Shown here: positions 22,073 to 29,930 of the stretch, piece by piece | How positions within the stretch are numbered: position 1 is the first letter of the stretch | Layout: each line of letters starts with the position of its first letter | Assembly (NCBI GenBank): GCA_003545435.1 | Contig: DPYI01000059.1 | Span: forward strand, 1-29,930 | DNA from: Patescibacteria group bacterium | GTDB taxonomy: Bacteria > Patescibacteriota > Microgenomatia > UBA10105 > UBA927 | DNA length: 29,930 nt | Reading direction: 5' to 3' | Translations under genes and position numbers: made by a program | Notes under the pieces: model-generated | What the model saw: the letters and a program-made list of their open reading frames with translations, nothing else | Told to the model about the DNA's origin: nothing | Databases searched by the model: none

Positions 22073-23989
22073 ATGAAAAAAAATTCCTATACCGGTGAAC
22101 AAATTGTCGTTTTGGAAGGTCTGGAACCGGTCCGAAAACGGCCTGCCATGTATATCGGCACCACATCTCTTGCAGGAGTCCATCATTGTCTCAACGAAAT
22201 AATTGATAATTCCATAGATGAGGCTCTTGCCGGATACGCGAACACTGTCTGGGTAACCATCCAAAAAGATGGTTGTGTCGTCGTACGGGATGACGGCAGG
22301 GGAATCCCTGTTGATATAATCCCAAAATATAAAACATCCGCTCTTGAAATCGTCATGACCAAACTCCATGCCGGAGGAAAATTCGAAGGAAAGGCATATA
22401 AAGTTTCCGGAGGACTTCACGGAGTGGGAGCATCAGTTGTCAACGCCCTTTCAACGTCAATGACCGTACAGGTTCACAGGGACGGAAAAATGTACGAGCA
22501 AACATATAAGCGGGGCGTACCGACAGGATCCGTAAAAACTCTCGGAAAAACCCGAAAAACAGGAACTGTCGTTACGTTCCTGCCGGACCCGGAAATATTT
22601 AAAGAGGGTATCCAGCTGGATTTCGACACAGTAAAAAAACAGGTTCGGGACCGGGCGTATCTGGTAGCGAAACTTGCGTTCCATCTGGAGGACGAACGGT
22701 CAAACCAAGAAGCACATTATTATTTTGAAGGAGGCATCCTGTCTCTGGTCAAAGCCCTCAACAGAAACAAAGAAACCCTTCATAAATCGATTTTTATCAC
22801 CAAAACAACGGATAACGGGGAACAAACGGTCGAAGCGGCCATCCAATACACAGACACCTTTTCTGAAACCGTTGAATCCTACGTCAATGTTATCCCTACT
22901 CCTGAGGGAGGCACGCATCTTACCGGATTTCGGATGGCCCTCACGCGGGCAATTAATGACTATGCCAAAAAAATCGGGGTGACCAAAAACGGCCAAGACA
23001 ACATTATCGGAGAAGATACGAGGGAAGGGTTGACCGCCGTGGTCTACATGAAAATGTCCTCTCAAAATCTCCAATTTGAAGGCCAAACCAAAGGAAAACT
23101 GGGAAATGCAGAAGTACAGCCCTTTGTCCAGTCCGCTGTCAAGGAAGGATTGGATACGTTTTTTGAGGAAAATCCGGCTGATGCCAAGTCTATATTGGAA
23201 AAAGTCTTTCTGGCTTCCAAGGCCCGGCTTGCGGCAAAAGCGGCAAAAGACGCGATTATCCGAAAAGGAGCTTTGGAAGGAGCATCGCTCCCGGGAAAAC
23301 TTGCGGATTGTCAAAGTAAAGATGCATCCCAATCGGAACTTTTCATTGTAGAGGGAGATTCCGCAGGAGGAAGCGCCAAGCAGGGGAGAGACCGAAAATT
23401 CCAGGCGATCCTCCCGTTACGGGGAAAGGTGTTAAACACCGAACGGGCCAGACTGGATAAAATCATTGAATTTGAAGAACTTAAAGCTCTGGTCATTGCA
23501 CTCGGCATGGGAATAGCCGACAGTCTCAATCCGGATAAATTGCGCTACCACCGCGTTATCATCATGACTGACGCAGACGTAGACGGAGAACACATCATGA
23601 CGCTCCTTCTCACGTTTTTTTACCGGCATGTGCCGTATGTCGTGGAACACGGACACCTCTATATCGCTCAACCGCCGCTGTATAAAATCACGGCGGGAAA
23701 AAATACCTGGTATGCGTATTCGGATCTGGAACGCGATGATCTTCTGAAAGCTCATAAACAAGACATGAAGGGAATTCCCAATATCCAGCGGTATAAGGGT
23801 TTGGGAGAAATGAACCCGGAGCAATTGTGGGATACCACCATGAATCCGCAAAACCGGATCATACGGCAGGTGACTGTCGCCGATACGGCGATTGCCGATC
23901 AGGTCTTTACCACGCTTATGGGTGAAGAGGTAGCATCACGGAAACGGTTTATCCAAACGCACGCCAAGTCAGCAACCTTAGATATATAG
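22073..23989 (+). CDS. gyrB: DNA gyrase subunit B
   Basis: GyrB is the ATPase subunit of DNA gyrase. The 638 residues are the short form without the ~165-residue insertion of E. coli. The GHKL ATPase domain has E42 in NEIIDNSIDEALAG, DDGRGIPVD (73-81) and GGLHGVGASVVNAL (113-126). The transducer follows at about 220-390. The TOPRIM domain starts with EGDSAGGSAKQGRDR (E427 onward), with DADVDG (D500, D502, D504) for metal binding, and the C-terminus has QRYKGLGEMNPEQLW. No ribosome-binding site is visible; the ATG is preceded by a T-tract and a GC palindrome. The gene lies two genes before gyrA, with hppA between them. Confidence 0.96.
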   Translation: MKKNSYTGEQIVVLEGLEPVRKRPAMYIGTTSLAGVHHCLNEIIDNSIDEALAGYANTVWVTIQKDGCVVVRDDGRGIPVDIIPKYKTSALEIVMTKLHAGGKFEGKAYKVSGGLHGVGASVVNALSTSMTVQVHRDGKMYEQTYKRGVPTGSVKTLGKTRKTGTVVTFLPDPEIFKEGIQLDFDTVKKQVRDRAYLVAKLAFHLEDERSNQEAHYYFEGGILSLVKALNRNKETLHKSIFITKTTDNGEQTVEAAIQYTDTFSETVESYVNVIPTPEGGTHLTGFRMALTRAINDYAKKIGVTKNGQDNIIGEDTREGLTAVVYMKMSSQNLQFEGQTKGKLGNAEVQPFVQSAVKEGLDTFFEENPADAKSILEKVFLASKARLAAKAAKDAIIRKGALEGASLPGKLADCQSKDASQSELFIVEGDSAGGSAKQGRDRKFQAILPLRGKVLNTERARLDKIIEFEELKALVIALGMGIADSLNPDKLRYHRVIIMTDADVDGEHIMTLLLTFFYRHVPYVVEHGHLYIAQPPLYKITAGKNTWYAYSDLERDDLLKAHKQDMKGIPNIQRYKGLGEMNPEQLWDTTMNPQNRIIRQVTVADTAIADQVFTTLMGEEVASRKRFIQTHAKSATLDI

Positions 23990-24024
23990 ATAAAAGCTGA
24001 CGCGGTCCCGAGTAATCGAAGGAC

Positions 24025-24125
24025 GAAATCCGAATATCGAAATTCGAAACAATATATAAATTCAAATTTTTAATATTTTAATATTTTAATTTGTTTCGAT
24101 TTTCGTGCTTCGTGCTTCGGATTTC
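24025..24125. repeat. AT-rich inverted repeat between gyrB and hppA
   Basis: The left arm starts GAAATCCGAATATCGAAATT and the right arm ends CGTGCTTCGGATTTC. The terminal ten bases GAAATCCGAA pair perfectly with TTCGGATTTC, and the inner words TCGAAACAA/TTGTTTCGA also pair, around an A/T-only loop. Its right end overlaps the -35 region of the hppA promoter. Confidence 0.7.
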
Positions 24126-24144
24126 TTAAAAAATAGTATATAAT
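24116..24144 (+). promoter_or_regulatory. hppA promoter
   Basis: A perfect TATAAT (24139-24144) lies 17 bases after TTCGGA (24116-24121), which belongs to the inverted repeat. The leader of about 45 bases ends in a strong ribosome-binding site. Confidence 0.5.
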
Positions 24145-24183
24145 GTTCAAATTAAATACAACTGCCTAAAAAATTTTATTTAA

Positions 24184-24189
24184 AGGAGG
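24184..24189 (+). promoter_or_regulatory. Ribosome-binding site of hppA
   Basis: AGGAGG, six bases before the ATG at 24196. It is the best Shine-Dalgarno site in the window and suggests high expression. Confidence 0.75.
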
Positions 24190-24195
24190 ACACAC

Positions 24196-26220
24196 ATGGA
24201 CATCCAACTCATCGCACTCTTTACCGCACCTATCACGTCTCTTCTTGCCCTCGGATACGGCATTTACCGCATAAAAGACGTCCTTTCACAACCTGAAGGA
24301 AATGCGGAACTGAAATCCATTGCAAAAGCAGTATCAGACGGAGCGATGGCGTACCTGGCACGGCAATTTAAAGTAATCCTGCCCTTTACGATCATCCTTG
24401 CTGTCCTCATTGCCCTTACTCTCGGAGTTGGCATTGCTACGACATTTCTTTTGGGAGCCATATTTTCTGCCATCATCGGATACGTCGGTATGTGGGTGGC
24501 AGTCAAAGCAAACGTACGGACTGCCAATGCAGCTCTCAAAGGCCTGAATCCGGCGCTCCGCGTTTCCTTTGGCGCAGGTACGGTAAACGGCATGTTAGTC
24601 GTCGGTCTTGGACTTCTGGGTATATCCATTATATATATGTGGGCGTACTTTAGTTTTTCGAAAGTTGGCGCTGACATGGTAGCACGGGAGGCAACAACGG
24701 TACTTACCGGTTATGGATTCGGAGCTGCTCTTATTGCACTGTTTATGCGGGTCGGAGGCGGTATTTTTACCAAAGCAGCAGATGTGGGAGCGGATCTAGT
24801 CGGTAAGATTGAAAAAGGCATACCGGAGGATGACAAAAGAAATCCTGCAACGATTGCTGATAATGTCGGGGACAATGTCGGGGACTGCGCTGGAATGGCT
24901 GCTGATGTTTTTGAATCATACGCCCTTACCATCATTGCAGCCATGATTCTGGGGGGCACGATGTTTGGACTGAAAGGCGTTGTATTTCCCCTCCTTGCCA
25001 GATCTGGAGCTATTCTTACATCGATATTAGGGACATTCTTTGTCAAAGCAAAAAATGATAAAGAGGATGCGATTAAACCGCTTATCCGCGGATTTATCGT
25101 CTCGGCCGGATCTTCTATTCTCATTTTCTTGGGGCTATCCTATTATCTTTTAGGAGATATACGGGCCGGGTATGCAGCAGTTTCCGGAATTGTTGCTATG
25201 CTTGGACTTCTTTATATAACGAAATATTACACGGGTCCCGGGGAAAAACCGATTGTCGGGATCGCTACTGCCAGTAGGACCGGGGCCGGAACCAATCTCA
25301 TTGCCGGGCTTTCCTATGGTATGGAATCGACATTTTTCTCGGTTCTTGTTGTTGCCTCGGCAATCATGGCAGGATATAGTTTCTTAGGATTTTACGGCAT
25401 ATCGTTGGTTGGTATGGGGATGCTTGCCACAACCGGCATCATCATGGCCCTGGACACGTTTGGCCCGATTTCGGATAATGCCCAAGGCATGGTAGAAATG
25501 GCAGGACTCAAAGGAAAGGCACCCATCGTAACCGGAGGACTGGATGCAGTGGGAAATACGACCAAAGCTCTTACAAAAGGATTTGCGGTGGGGTCTGCGG
25601 CCGTAGCAGCCAGTTCCCTGTTTGCAACCTATTTTGAAGTCACGGGGCTAACTTCGATTGATATGGCAAGTCCGAAAGTGTTTGTGGGCATTCTTTTGGG
25701 CGGTTCGCTCCCGTTTTTATTCAGCTCGCGCCTCATCGGATCCGTAGGGCGGGCGGCGTTTGATGTTGTTGAAGAGGTTCGACGCCAGTTTAGGGAAATA
25801 AAAGGAATTATGGAAGGGAAACAGCTTCCAAATTATGCCCGGGCGGTTGAAATTGTCACACAGGCGGCTCAAAGGGAACTGGTCGTGCCAGCTCTTATCG
25901 TCGTTGCCTCACCACTCCTGGCAGCGCTTTTAGGTGCAGAAGCTCTCGGTGGGTTTTTAGGAGGAGTCGTGGTCGTCGGACTCATGCTGGCTTTTTTTAT
26001 GTGCAACACCGGAGGAGCATGGGACAATGCAAAAAAATATATCGAGGACGGACATTTTGGCGGAAAAGGAGGAGATACGCATAAAGCTGCGGTGGTGGGC
26101 GACACGGTCGGGGATCCACTGAAGGATACGTCCGGACCGGCTCTCAACCCAATGATGAAAATTGTACAAATTGTGGCAATCCTGATTGCTCCGTTTGTCA
26201 TACAGCTAGTAGGAAAATAA
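24196..26220 (+). CDS. hppA: Membrane proton-pumping pyrophosphatase, K+-independent type
   Basis: This integral membrane enzyme couples hydrolysis of pyrophosphate to ion pumping. The 674 residues with about 16 hydrophobic segments match the family. The catalytic site shows DVGADLVGKIEKGIPEDDKRNPATIADNVGDNVGD (from D196), and the second acidic cluster lies near the end (GDTVGDPLKDTSGPALN). At 453-462 the sequence is GNTTKALTKG: Lys457 occupies the position that is Ala in K+-dependent enzymes, so by family rules this is a K+-independent, H+-pumping type. In a cell with limited energy metabolism it would recover energy from biosynthetic pyrophosphate. It has its own promoter and ribosome-binding site between gyrB and gyrA. 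Confidence 0.96.
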   Translation: MDIQLIALFTAPITSLLALGYGIYRIKDVLSQPEGNAELKSIAKAVSDGAMAYLARQFKVILPFTIILAVLIALTLGVGIATTFLLGAIFSAIIGYVGMWVAVKANVRTANAALKGLNPALRVSFGAGTVNGMLVVGLGLLGISIIYMWAYFSFSKVGADMVAREATTVLTGYGFGAALIALFMRVGGGIFTKAADVGADLVGKIEKGIPEDDKRNPATIADNVGDNVGDCAGMAADVFESYALTIIAAMILGGTMFGLKGVVFPLLARSGAILTSILGTFFVKAKNDKEDAIKPLIRGFIVSAGSSILIFLGLSYYLLGDIRAGYAAVSGIVAMLGLLYITKYYTGPGEKPIVGIATASRTGAGTNLIAGLSYGMESTFFSVLVVASAIMAGYSFLGFYGISLVGMGMLATTGIIMALDTFGPISDNAQGMVEMAGLKGKAPIVTGGLDAVGNTTKALTKGFAVGSAAVAASSLFATYFEVTGLTSIDMASPKVFVGILLGGSLPFLFSSRLIGSVGRAAFDVVEEVRRQFREIKGIMEGKQLPNYARAVEIVTQAAQRELVVPALIVVASPLLAALLGAEALGGFLGGVVVVGLMLAFFMCNTGGAWDNAKKYIEDGHFGGKGGDTHKAAVVGDTVGDPLKDTSGPALNPMMKIVQIVAILIAPFVIQLVGK

Positions 26221-26271
26221 TACGTATAAAATAGACCAGATGACGTGAACGAAGGGATTACATTCGATAAA

Positions 26272-26390
26272 GCGCGCGGGGAGTGTAAAAAATTTTCTTC
26301 GGCTTCACTTCCTCTTTAGGATGAAGTATATGGAGAAATAAACGCTTGGAACTGAAGTCCGAAAAAATTTTTTATACGACCTCAGCGCGC
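26272..26390. ncRNA. Long imperfect hairpin directly upstream of gyrA
   Basis: The left arm (26272-26312) and right arm (26348-26390), each about 42 bases, pair over nearly their whole length. Both end in GCGCGC and contain AAAAAATTTT, TTCGG/CCGAA, TTCA/TGAA and TTCC/GGAA blocks. Between them is a 35-base loop; CTTCA/TGAAG around 26305-26325 gives an alternative local fold. The right arm ends 13 bases before the gyrA ATG. It may be a structured leader of the gyrA mRNA, a supercoiling-sensitive cruciform, or a small non-autonomous mobile element. I assign it to no known family. Confidence 0.55.
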
Positions 26391-26403
26391 ACATAACATC
26401 AAC

Positions 26404-28944
26404 ATGAATATCGGTAAAGTCACTCCATCTGAAATTACATCGGAAATGCAGAAAGCGTATCTTGACTACGCGATGTCCGTCATCGTGTCCCGCGCTCTTC
26501 CTGATGTCAAAGACGGCCTGAAACCCGTCCACAGAAGAATCCTCTATGCCATGCACAAGATCGGACTGGTACACAATGCCAAATACAGGAAAAGCGCATC
26601 CGTTGTGGGAGAAGTTTTAGGAAAGTACCATCCGCACGGCGACGCATCCGTCTATGAGGCGCTCGTTCGTCTGGCACAGGACTTCTCCATGCGGTATCCC
26701 CTGGTTGACGGACAGGGAAACTTCGGCTCGATTGACGGAGACCCGCCTGCTGCCATGCGGTATACGGAATGCCGGCTTTCAGCAATTGCATCCGAAATGC
26801 TTTTAGAAATTGATAAGAATACCGTAAATTTTTTACCGAATTTTGATAATACCATTGAGGAGCCTATGTACCTTCCGGCCAAACTTCCCAATCTCCTTCT
26901 CATGGGATCGGAAGGAATTGCCGTGGGTATGGCCACCAAAATCCCTCCGCACAATTTAGGGGAAGTGGTGGACGCACTGGTATATATGATAGGGAAGCTT
27001 TCGGTTACAGGTGAAAAACCAAACGATTCACTATCAAGGGAAGATAACGCAAACCGGTTCCACATATCCCACAAAGCGCAAATCACGTTCGATGTTACCC
27101 TTGAGGAACTCATGCAGTTTGTCCAGGGACCGGATTTCCCCACAGCCGGAGCTATATATGACATTGAACAGATCCGCTCTGCCTACGGTACGGGTAAAGG
27201 AAAAATCGTCATGAGAGGGAAAGCGGAAATTGAAGACATCGGGCAGGGAAAATCCGCAATTGCCATTACCGAACTCCCGTATCAGGTCAATAAAGCACAT
27301 CTGGTTGCTAAAATTGCGGATCTTGTCAAAGAGAAAAAAGTAGAGGGAATTTCGGATCTTCGGGACGAATCCGACCGGCACGGAATCCGGATATGCGTGG
27401 AGCTGAAACGCGATGCCAGACCCAAACAGGTTCTGAACAATCTCTATAAATACACGGATCTTCAGACTACATTTCCTGCCAACATTGTAGCTTTGGTTGA
27501 TAATACGCCGCAAACGTGCACACTCAAACTCATTTTAGAAGAATATCTCAAACACCGCCATGAAGTCATCCGGAGAAGAAGTGAATTTGAACTTGAAGAA
27601 GCAAAAAGCCGGGAGCATATTCTGGAAGGGTTGAAAATCGCCGTGGACCACATCGATGAAGTGATTTCCATAATCAAAAAAAGCAAAGATGCGGACGAGG
27701 CAAAAATCCGGTTGATGAAACGGTTCAGTTTAACCGATATCCAAACAACAGCAATTTTGGATATGCAGCTGAGAAGACTGGCTGCTTTAGAACGGGAAAA
27801 AATCGAGGACGAACTTGCCATGGTCAGAGAAACCATACAGTACCTGAATGATTTGTTAGCCCACCCTGCAAAAATGTTTATCGTCATAAAAGATGAACTT
27901 CTGAAACTCAAGGAAAAATACGGTGATCCCCGAAAAACCCGGGTGGTAAAAAGCAAAGTCGGGGAATTTTCCGACGAGCAGCTCATCCAAAACGAAGATG
28001 TCATCATCACGATGAGTGAATCCGGCTATATCAAGCGCGTACCAAGAACGACCTTTAAAATGCAGGAGCGGGGAGGTAAAGGCGTCATCGGGATGACGAC
28101 CAAAGAAGAAGATATTATCGACCGCCTGGTGTCTGCCCAAACCCATGACAATCTCTTGTTTTTTACGGATAAAGGCAAAGTCTATCAGGTCCGCGTCTGG
28201 GATCTCCCTGAGGGAACGCGCCAGTCCAAAGGACAGGCAGTCGTCAATCTCATCAACATTGAGGCGACCGAACGGGTGACATCCATGCTTTCCTATACCC
28301 TCAAACGCCAGGAACAGAAAGAAAAGGGGATTGACTACATCATCATGGCAACCAAAAAAGGTGTCGTGAAAAAAACGCGCGTATCCGAATATGAAAACAT
28401 CAGAAGAAACGGACTTCTGGCTATCAAACTGGAATCAGGTGATGAGCTTGCATGGGCAAAGCTGACGAGCGGCTCCGATGAACTCCTCTTGGTGACCCAC
28501 CTTGGCAAATCCATCCGGTTTAAAGAAGATGAGGTTCGCTCAACTGCCAGAGACACGATGGGCGTGCGGGGAGTGCTTCTGACCGGTTTGGATTTTCTGG
28601 TCAGCATGGATGTGATTACTTCGGAAAACAAGAAAACAGATTTCCTTACGATCATGGAAAAGGGGATCGGTAAAAAAACCGCGATCCCGGATTTTCCCCG
28701 GCAGCGCCGGGGCGGACAGGGAATAAAAGTTGCGGAAGTCAAAGATAAAACCGGAAAAGTGGTCGTATCCCAGATCGTTCCGACCGGTACGGAGGCCGTC
28801 ATCATTACATCAACAAAAGGACAAGTGGTTAAACTCCCAATTGACTCAATCCCACGATTAGGTCGGGCCACCTCCGGCGTCATCCTGATGCGCTTTACGG
28901 ATAAAAGTGATACGATCGCCGCTGCAACGTGTTTAACGAAGTGA
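26404..28944 (+). CDS. gyrA: DNA gyrase subunit A
   Basis: GyrA is the DNA-cleaving subunit of gyrase. Visible parts of the 846 residues are RALPDVKDGLKPVHRRILYAM at the N-terminus; the quinolone-region helix HPHGDASVYEALVRLAQ; the catalytic Tyr120 in AAMRYTE; a coiled-coil gate (about 380-470); and a C-terminal beta-pinwheel. The GyrA box in the first blade reads QERGGKG (554-560) instead of the usual Q(R/K)RGG(R/K)G. A second similar string, QRRGGQG, lies at 767-773. About 25 extra residues (about 198-222) precede LEELMQFVQGPDFPT. Ala81 and Glu85 stand at the E. coli Ser83 and Asp87 positions. GyrA rather than ParC is favoured by the adjacent gyrB and the first-blade box. Confidence 0.94.
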   Translation: MNIGKVTPSEITSEMQKAYLDYAMSVIVSRALPDVKDGLKPVHRRILYAMHKIGLVHNAKYRKSASVVGEVLGKYHPHGDASVYEALVRLAQDFSMRYPLVDGQGNFGSIDGDPPAAMRYTECRLSAIASEMLLEIDKNTVNFLPNFDNTIEEPMYLPAKLPNLLLMGSEGIAVGMATKIPPHNLGEVVDALVYMIGKLSVTGEKPNDSLSREDNANRFHISHKAQITFDVTLEELMQFVQGPDFPTAGAIYDIEQIRSAYGTGKGKIVMRGKAEIEDIGQGKSAIAITELPYQVNKAHLVAKIADLVKEKKVEGISDLRDESDRHGIRICVELKRDARPKQVLNNLYKYTDLQTTFPANIVALVDNTPQTCTLKLILEEYLKHRHEVIRRRSEFELEEAKSREHILEGLKIAVDHIDEVISIIKKSKDADEAKIRLMKRFSLTDIQTTAILDMQLRRLAALEREKIEDELAMVRETIQYLNDLLAHPAKMFIVIKDELLKLKEKYGDPRKTRVVKSKVGEFSDEQLIQNEDVIITMSESGYIKRVPRTTFKMQERGGKGVIGMTTKEEDIIDRLVSAQTHDNLLFFTDKGKVYQVRVWDLPEGTRQSKGQAVVNLINIEATERVTSMLSYTLKRQEQKEKGIDYIIMATKKGVVKKTRVSEYENIRRNGLLAIKLESGDELAWAKLTSGSDELLLVTHLGKSIRFKEDEVRSTARDTMGVRGVLLTGLDFLVSMDVITSENKKTDFLTIMEKGIGKKTAIPDFPRQRRGGQGIKVAEVKDKTGKVVVSQIVPTGTEAVIITSTKGQVVKLPIDSIPRLGRATSGVILMRFTDKSDTIAAATCLTK

Positions 28945-28996
28945 TTCTCCTGCCTTTCCTATTCCATAGCCACAAAAATTATTTTCCATGCAGTAG

Positions 28997-29022
28997 AGGA
29001 TTTTCCTATGTTTTTCTTTTTT
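28997..29022 (+). terminator. Weak terminator after gyrA
   Basis: AGGA (28997-29000) and TCCT (29004-29007) form a short stem, and a 12-base stretch of T with one C follows at 29011-29022. The stem is only 4 bp, so efficiency is doubtful. Confidence 0.3.
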
Positions 29023-29036
29023 GAATGGAAGTGCGA

Positions 29037-29042
29037 TATACT
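29037..29042 (+). promoter_or_regulatory. -10 box of folD (leaderless type)
   Basis: TATACT ends 6 bases before the folD ATG at 29049. The upstream -35 region is only T-rich. The layout is the same as for the membrane-protein gene at 1303. Confidence 0.4.
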
Positions 29043-29048
29043 ACCCTC

Positions 29049-29930
29049 ATGATCATCGACGGAAAACAGATTGCAGATGAAATGCTTCAAAAACTCCAAG
29101 CCGAAGTTTCTCAACTGAAACACAAAGGAGTAACGCCGACCCTCGCAGTCATTCTTGTCGGAGACAATCCGGAATCGATGTCGTATGTCCGGCAAAAACA
29201 GAAAACAGCTGATTCCATTCATGTGGAGGTCAGGGTCATCCGATACCCGCAAACAGTCAGTCAAGCAATTATCAATAAAACAATTGAACAATGTAACAAT
29301 GATTCTCATATTCACGGAATCATCATCCAGCGGCCGCTTCCCGAGCACCTGCAGGATCCGCAACTTCTCAACAGCATTGATCCTTCCAAAGACGTAGATG
29401 GATTTGTACCGGGATCGAAATTTAACGTTCCGGTGGCTCTGGCGACAGAAAAAATACTTGAGCAAATCTATAAATTTCAAATATTAAATGACGAATCAAT
29501 GCAACAATTGAACAACCCGCTTCGACTCAAACCTATCAGCGAGGCGAGTGAAACAATGAAACAATTTTTTCTATGGCTTAAAAAACAACATGTTGTCGTT
29601 ATCGGCAGGGGAGAGACAGGAGGAAAACCGATTGCTGAATATTTGATACAACAAGGCTGCAATGTTTCCGTTGTCCATTCCCAGACATCAGAAGAAGAAA
29701 AACAGAGGGTATTAAAAAACGCAGATATCATTATTAGTTGCGTAGGGAAAAAGAGCATTGTTACACCCGATATAATAAAAAAAGGCGTTATCCTTATTTC
29801 CATCGGCATTTCCAAGGGTGATGATGGAATATTGCATGGCGACTATGAAGAAGACGAAATCAAACATATCGCTTCCTTTTACACCCCGACCCCGGGCGGC
29901 GTGGGACCGGTCAACGTAGCCTGCCTCATG
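29049..29930 (+). CDS. folD: FolD, methylenetetrahydrofolate dehydrogenase/cyclohydrolase (3' end missing)
   Basis: This bifunctional enzyme interconverts 5,10-methylene- and 10-formyl-tetrahydrofolate. The frame is open for 294 codons to the window edge. Recognisable parts are LAVILVGDNPESMSYVRQKQK (32-52) with the Tyr46/Lys50 YxxxK catalytic pair, HGIIIQRPLPEHL, DPSKDVDGFVP, the Rossmann motif VVVIGRGETGGKPIAEYL (182-199) and the C-terminal TPTPGGVGPVNVACL. Two oddities: the PCTP motif is replaced by PVAL, and the linker between the two domains (residues about 141-179) is some 28 residues longer than in E. coli, with DNA resembling AT-rich repeats. A few C-terminal codons probably lie outside the window. 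Confidence 0.92.
   Translation, partial: MIIDGKQIADEMLQKLQAEVSQLKHKGVTPTLAVILVGDNPESMSYVRQKQKTADSIHVEVRVIRYPQTVSQAIINKTIEQCNNDSHIHGIIIQRPLPEHLQDPQLLNSIDPSKDVDGFVPGSKFNVPVALATEKILEQIYKFQILNDESMQQLNNPLRLKPISEASETMKQFFLWLKKQHVVVIGRGETGGKPIAEYLIQQGCNVSVVHSQTSEEEKQRVLKNADIIISCVGKKSIVTPDIIKKGVILISIGISKGDDGILHGDYEEDEIKHIASFYTPTPGGVGPVNVACLM

Noticed and set aside
27462..28010. Open frames of up to 180 codons antisense to gyrA
   Set aside because: They are shadows of a strongly conserved gene; composition and lack of motifs speak against coding.
28702..28722. QRRGGQG at 767-773 of GyrA as the true GyrA box
   Set aside because: The box belongs in the first blade of the C-terminal pinwheel; QERGGKG at 554-560 is at the expected place, so the later string is only a look-alike.

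Overview
The window looks like a piece of a Candidate Phyla Radiation (Patescibacteria) chromosome, most likely Microgenomates-like. That placement is inference from several things. The type IV pilus gene set has no outer-membrane secretin (PilQ) among 13 pilus genes. TGA works as a stop codon (argS, gyrA and several pilins end in it), so the Gracilibacteria/SR1 code does not apply. Many genes lack a Shine-Dalgarno site. Short palindromic repeats of kinds I remember from other CPR genomes sit between and inside genes. I see no rRNA, tRNA or CRISPR array.

Layout. (1) 1-105: tail of an unknown plus-strand gene. (2) 218-9202, minus strand: a long pilus block. In transcription order it holds pilD, three pilin-like genes, a FimT/GspH-like minor pilin, PilV-, PilW- and PilX-like genes, pilM, pilN and pilO, then a secreted Gly-rich protein, a small membrane protein and a coiled-coil protein. 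(3) 9248-10041: a REP-associated Y1 transposase flanked by 39-bp direct repeats, with a third copy of the repeat core inside the transposase frame. (4) 10109-14198, plus strand: argS and a YfhO-family membrane protein. (5) 14167-21085, minus strand: pilB, pilT, pilC, a pilin and a DUF2723 (protein O-mannosyltransferase-like) gene. (6) 21225-29930, plus strand: DNA polymerase III delta-prime-like gene, gyrB, a membrane pyrophosphatase (hppA), gyrA and the start of folD.

How the genes fit together. The two minus-strand blocks supply a single-membrane type IV pilus: PilB and PilT motors, PilC platform, PilM/N/O alignment complex, PilD peptidase, several prepilins and minor pilins. A DUF2723 glycosyltransferase-like gene directly follows a pilin gene, and two pilus proteins carry Thr/Pro/Ser-rich segments, so pilus O-glycosylation is a reasonable hypothesis. 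The plus-strand block at the right is housekeeping: gyrase subunits, a proton-pumping pyrophosphatase and one-carbon metabolism.

The most unusual aspect is the repeat ecology. Different palindromic or tandem repeats have entered coding sequences without breaking the frame: the transposase gene, argS (two places), pilD and perhaps folD. Others sit directly upstream of gyrB and hppA and between pilB/holB and pilB/pilT. Two long imperfect hairpins of about 100-120 bases lie just upstream of gyrA and of the pilin gene, and neither matches an RNA family I can name. Several genes have a -10 box only 6-8 bases upstream of the ATG, which predicts leaderless mRNAs.
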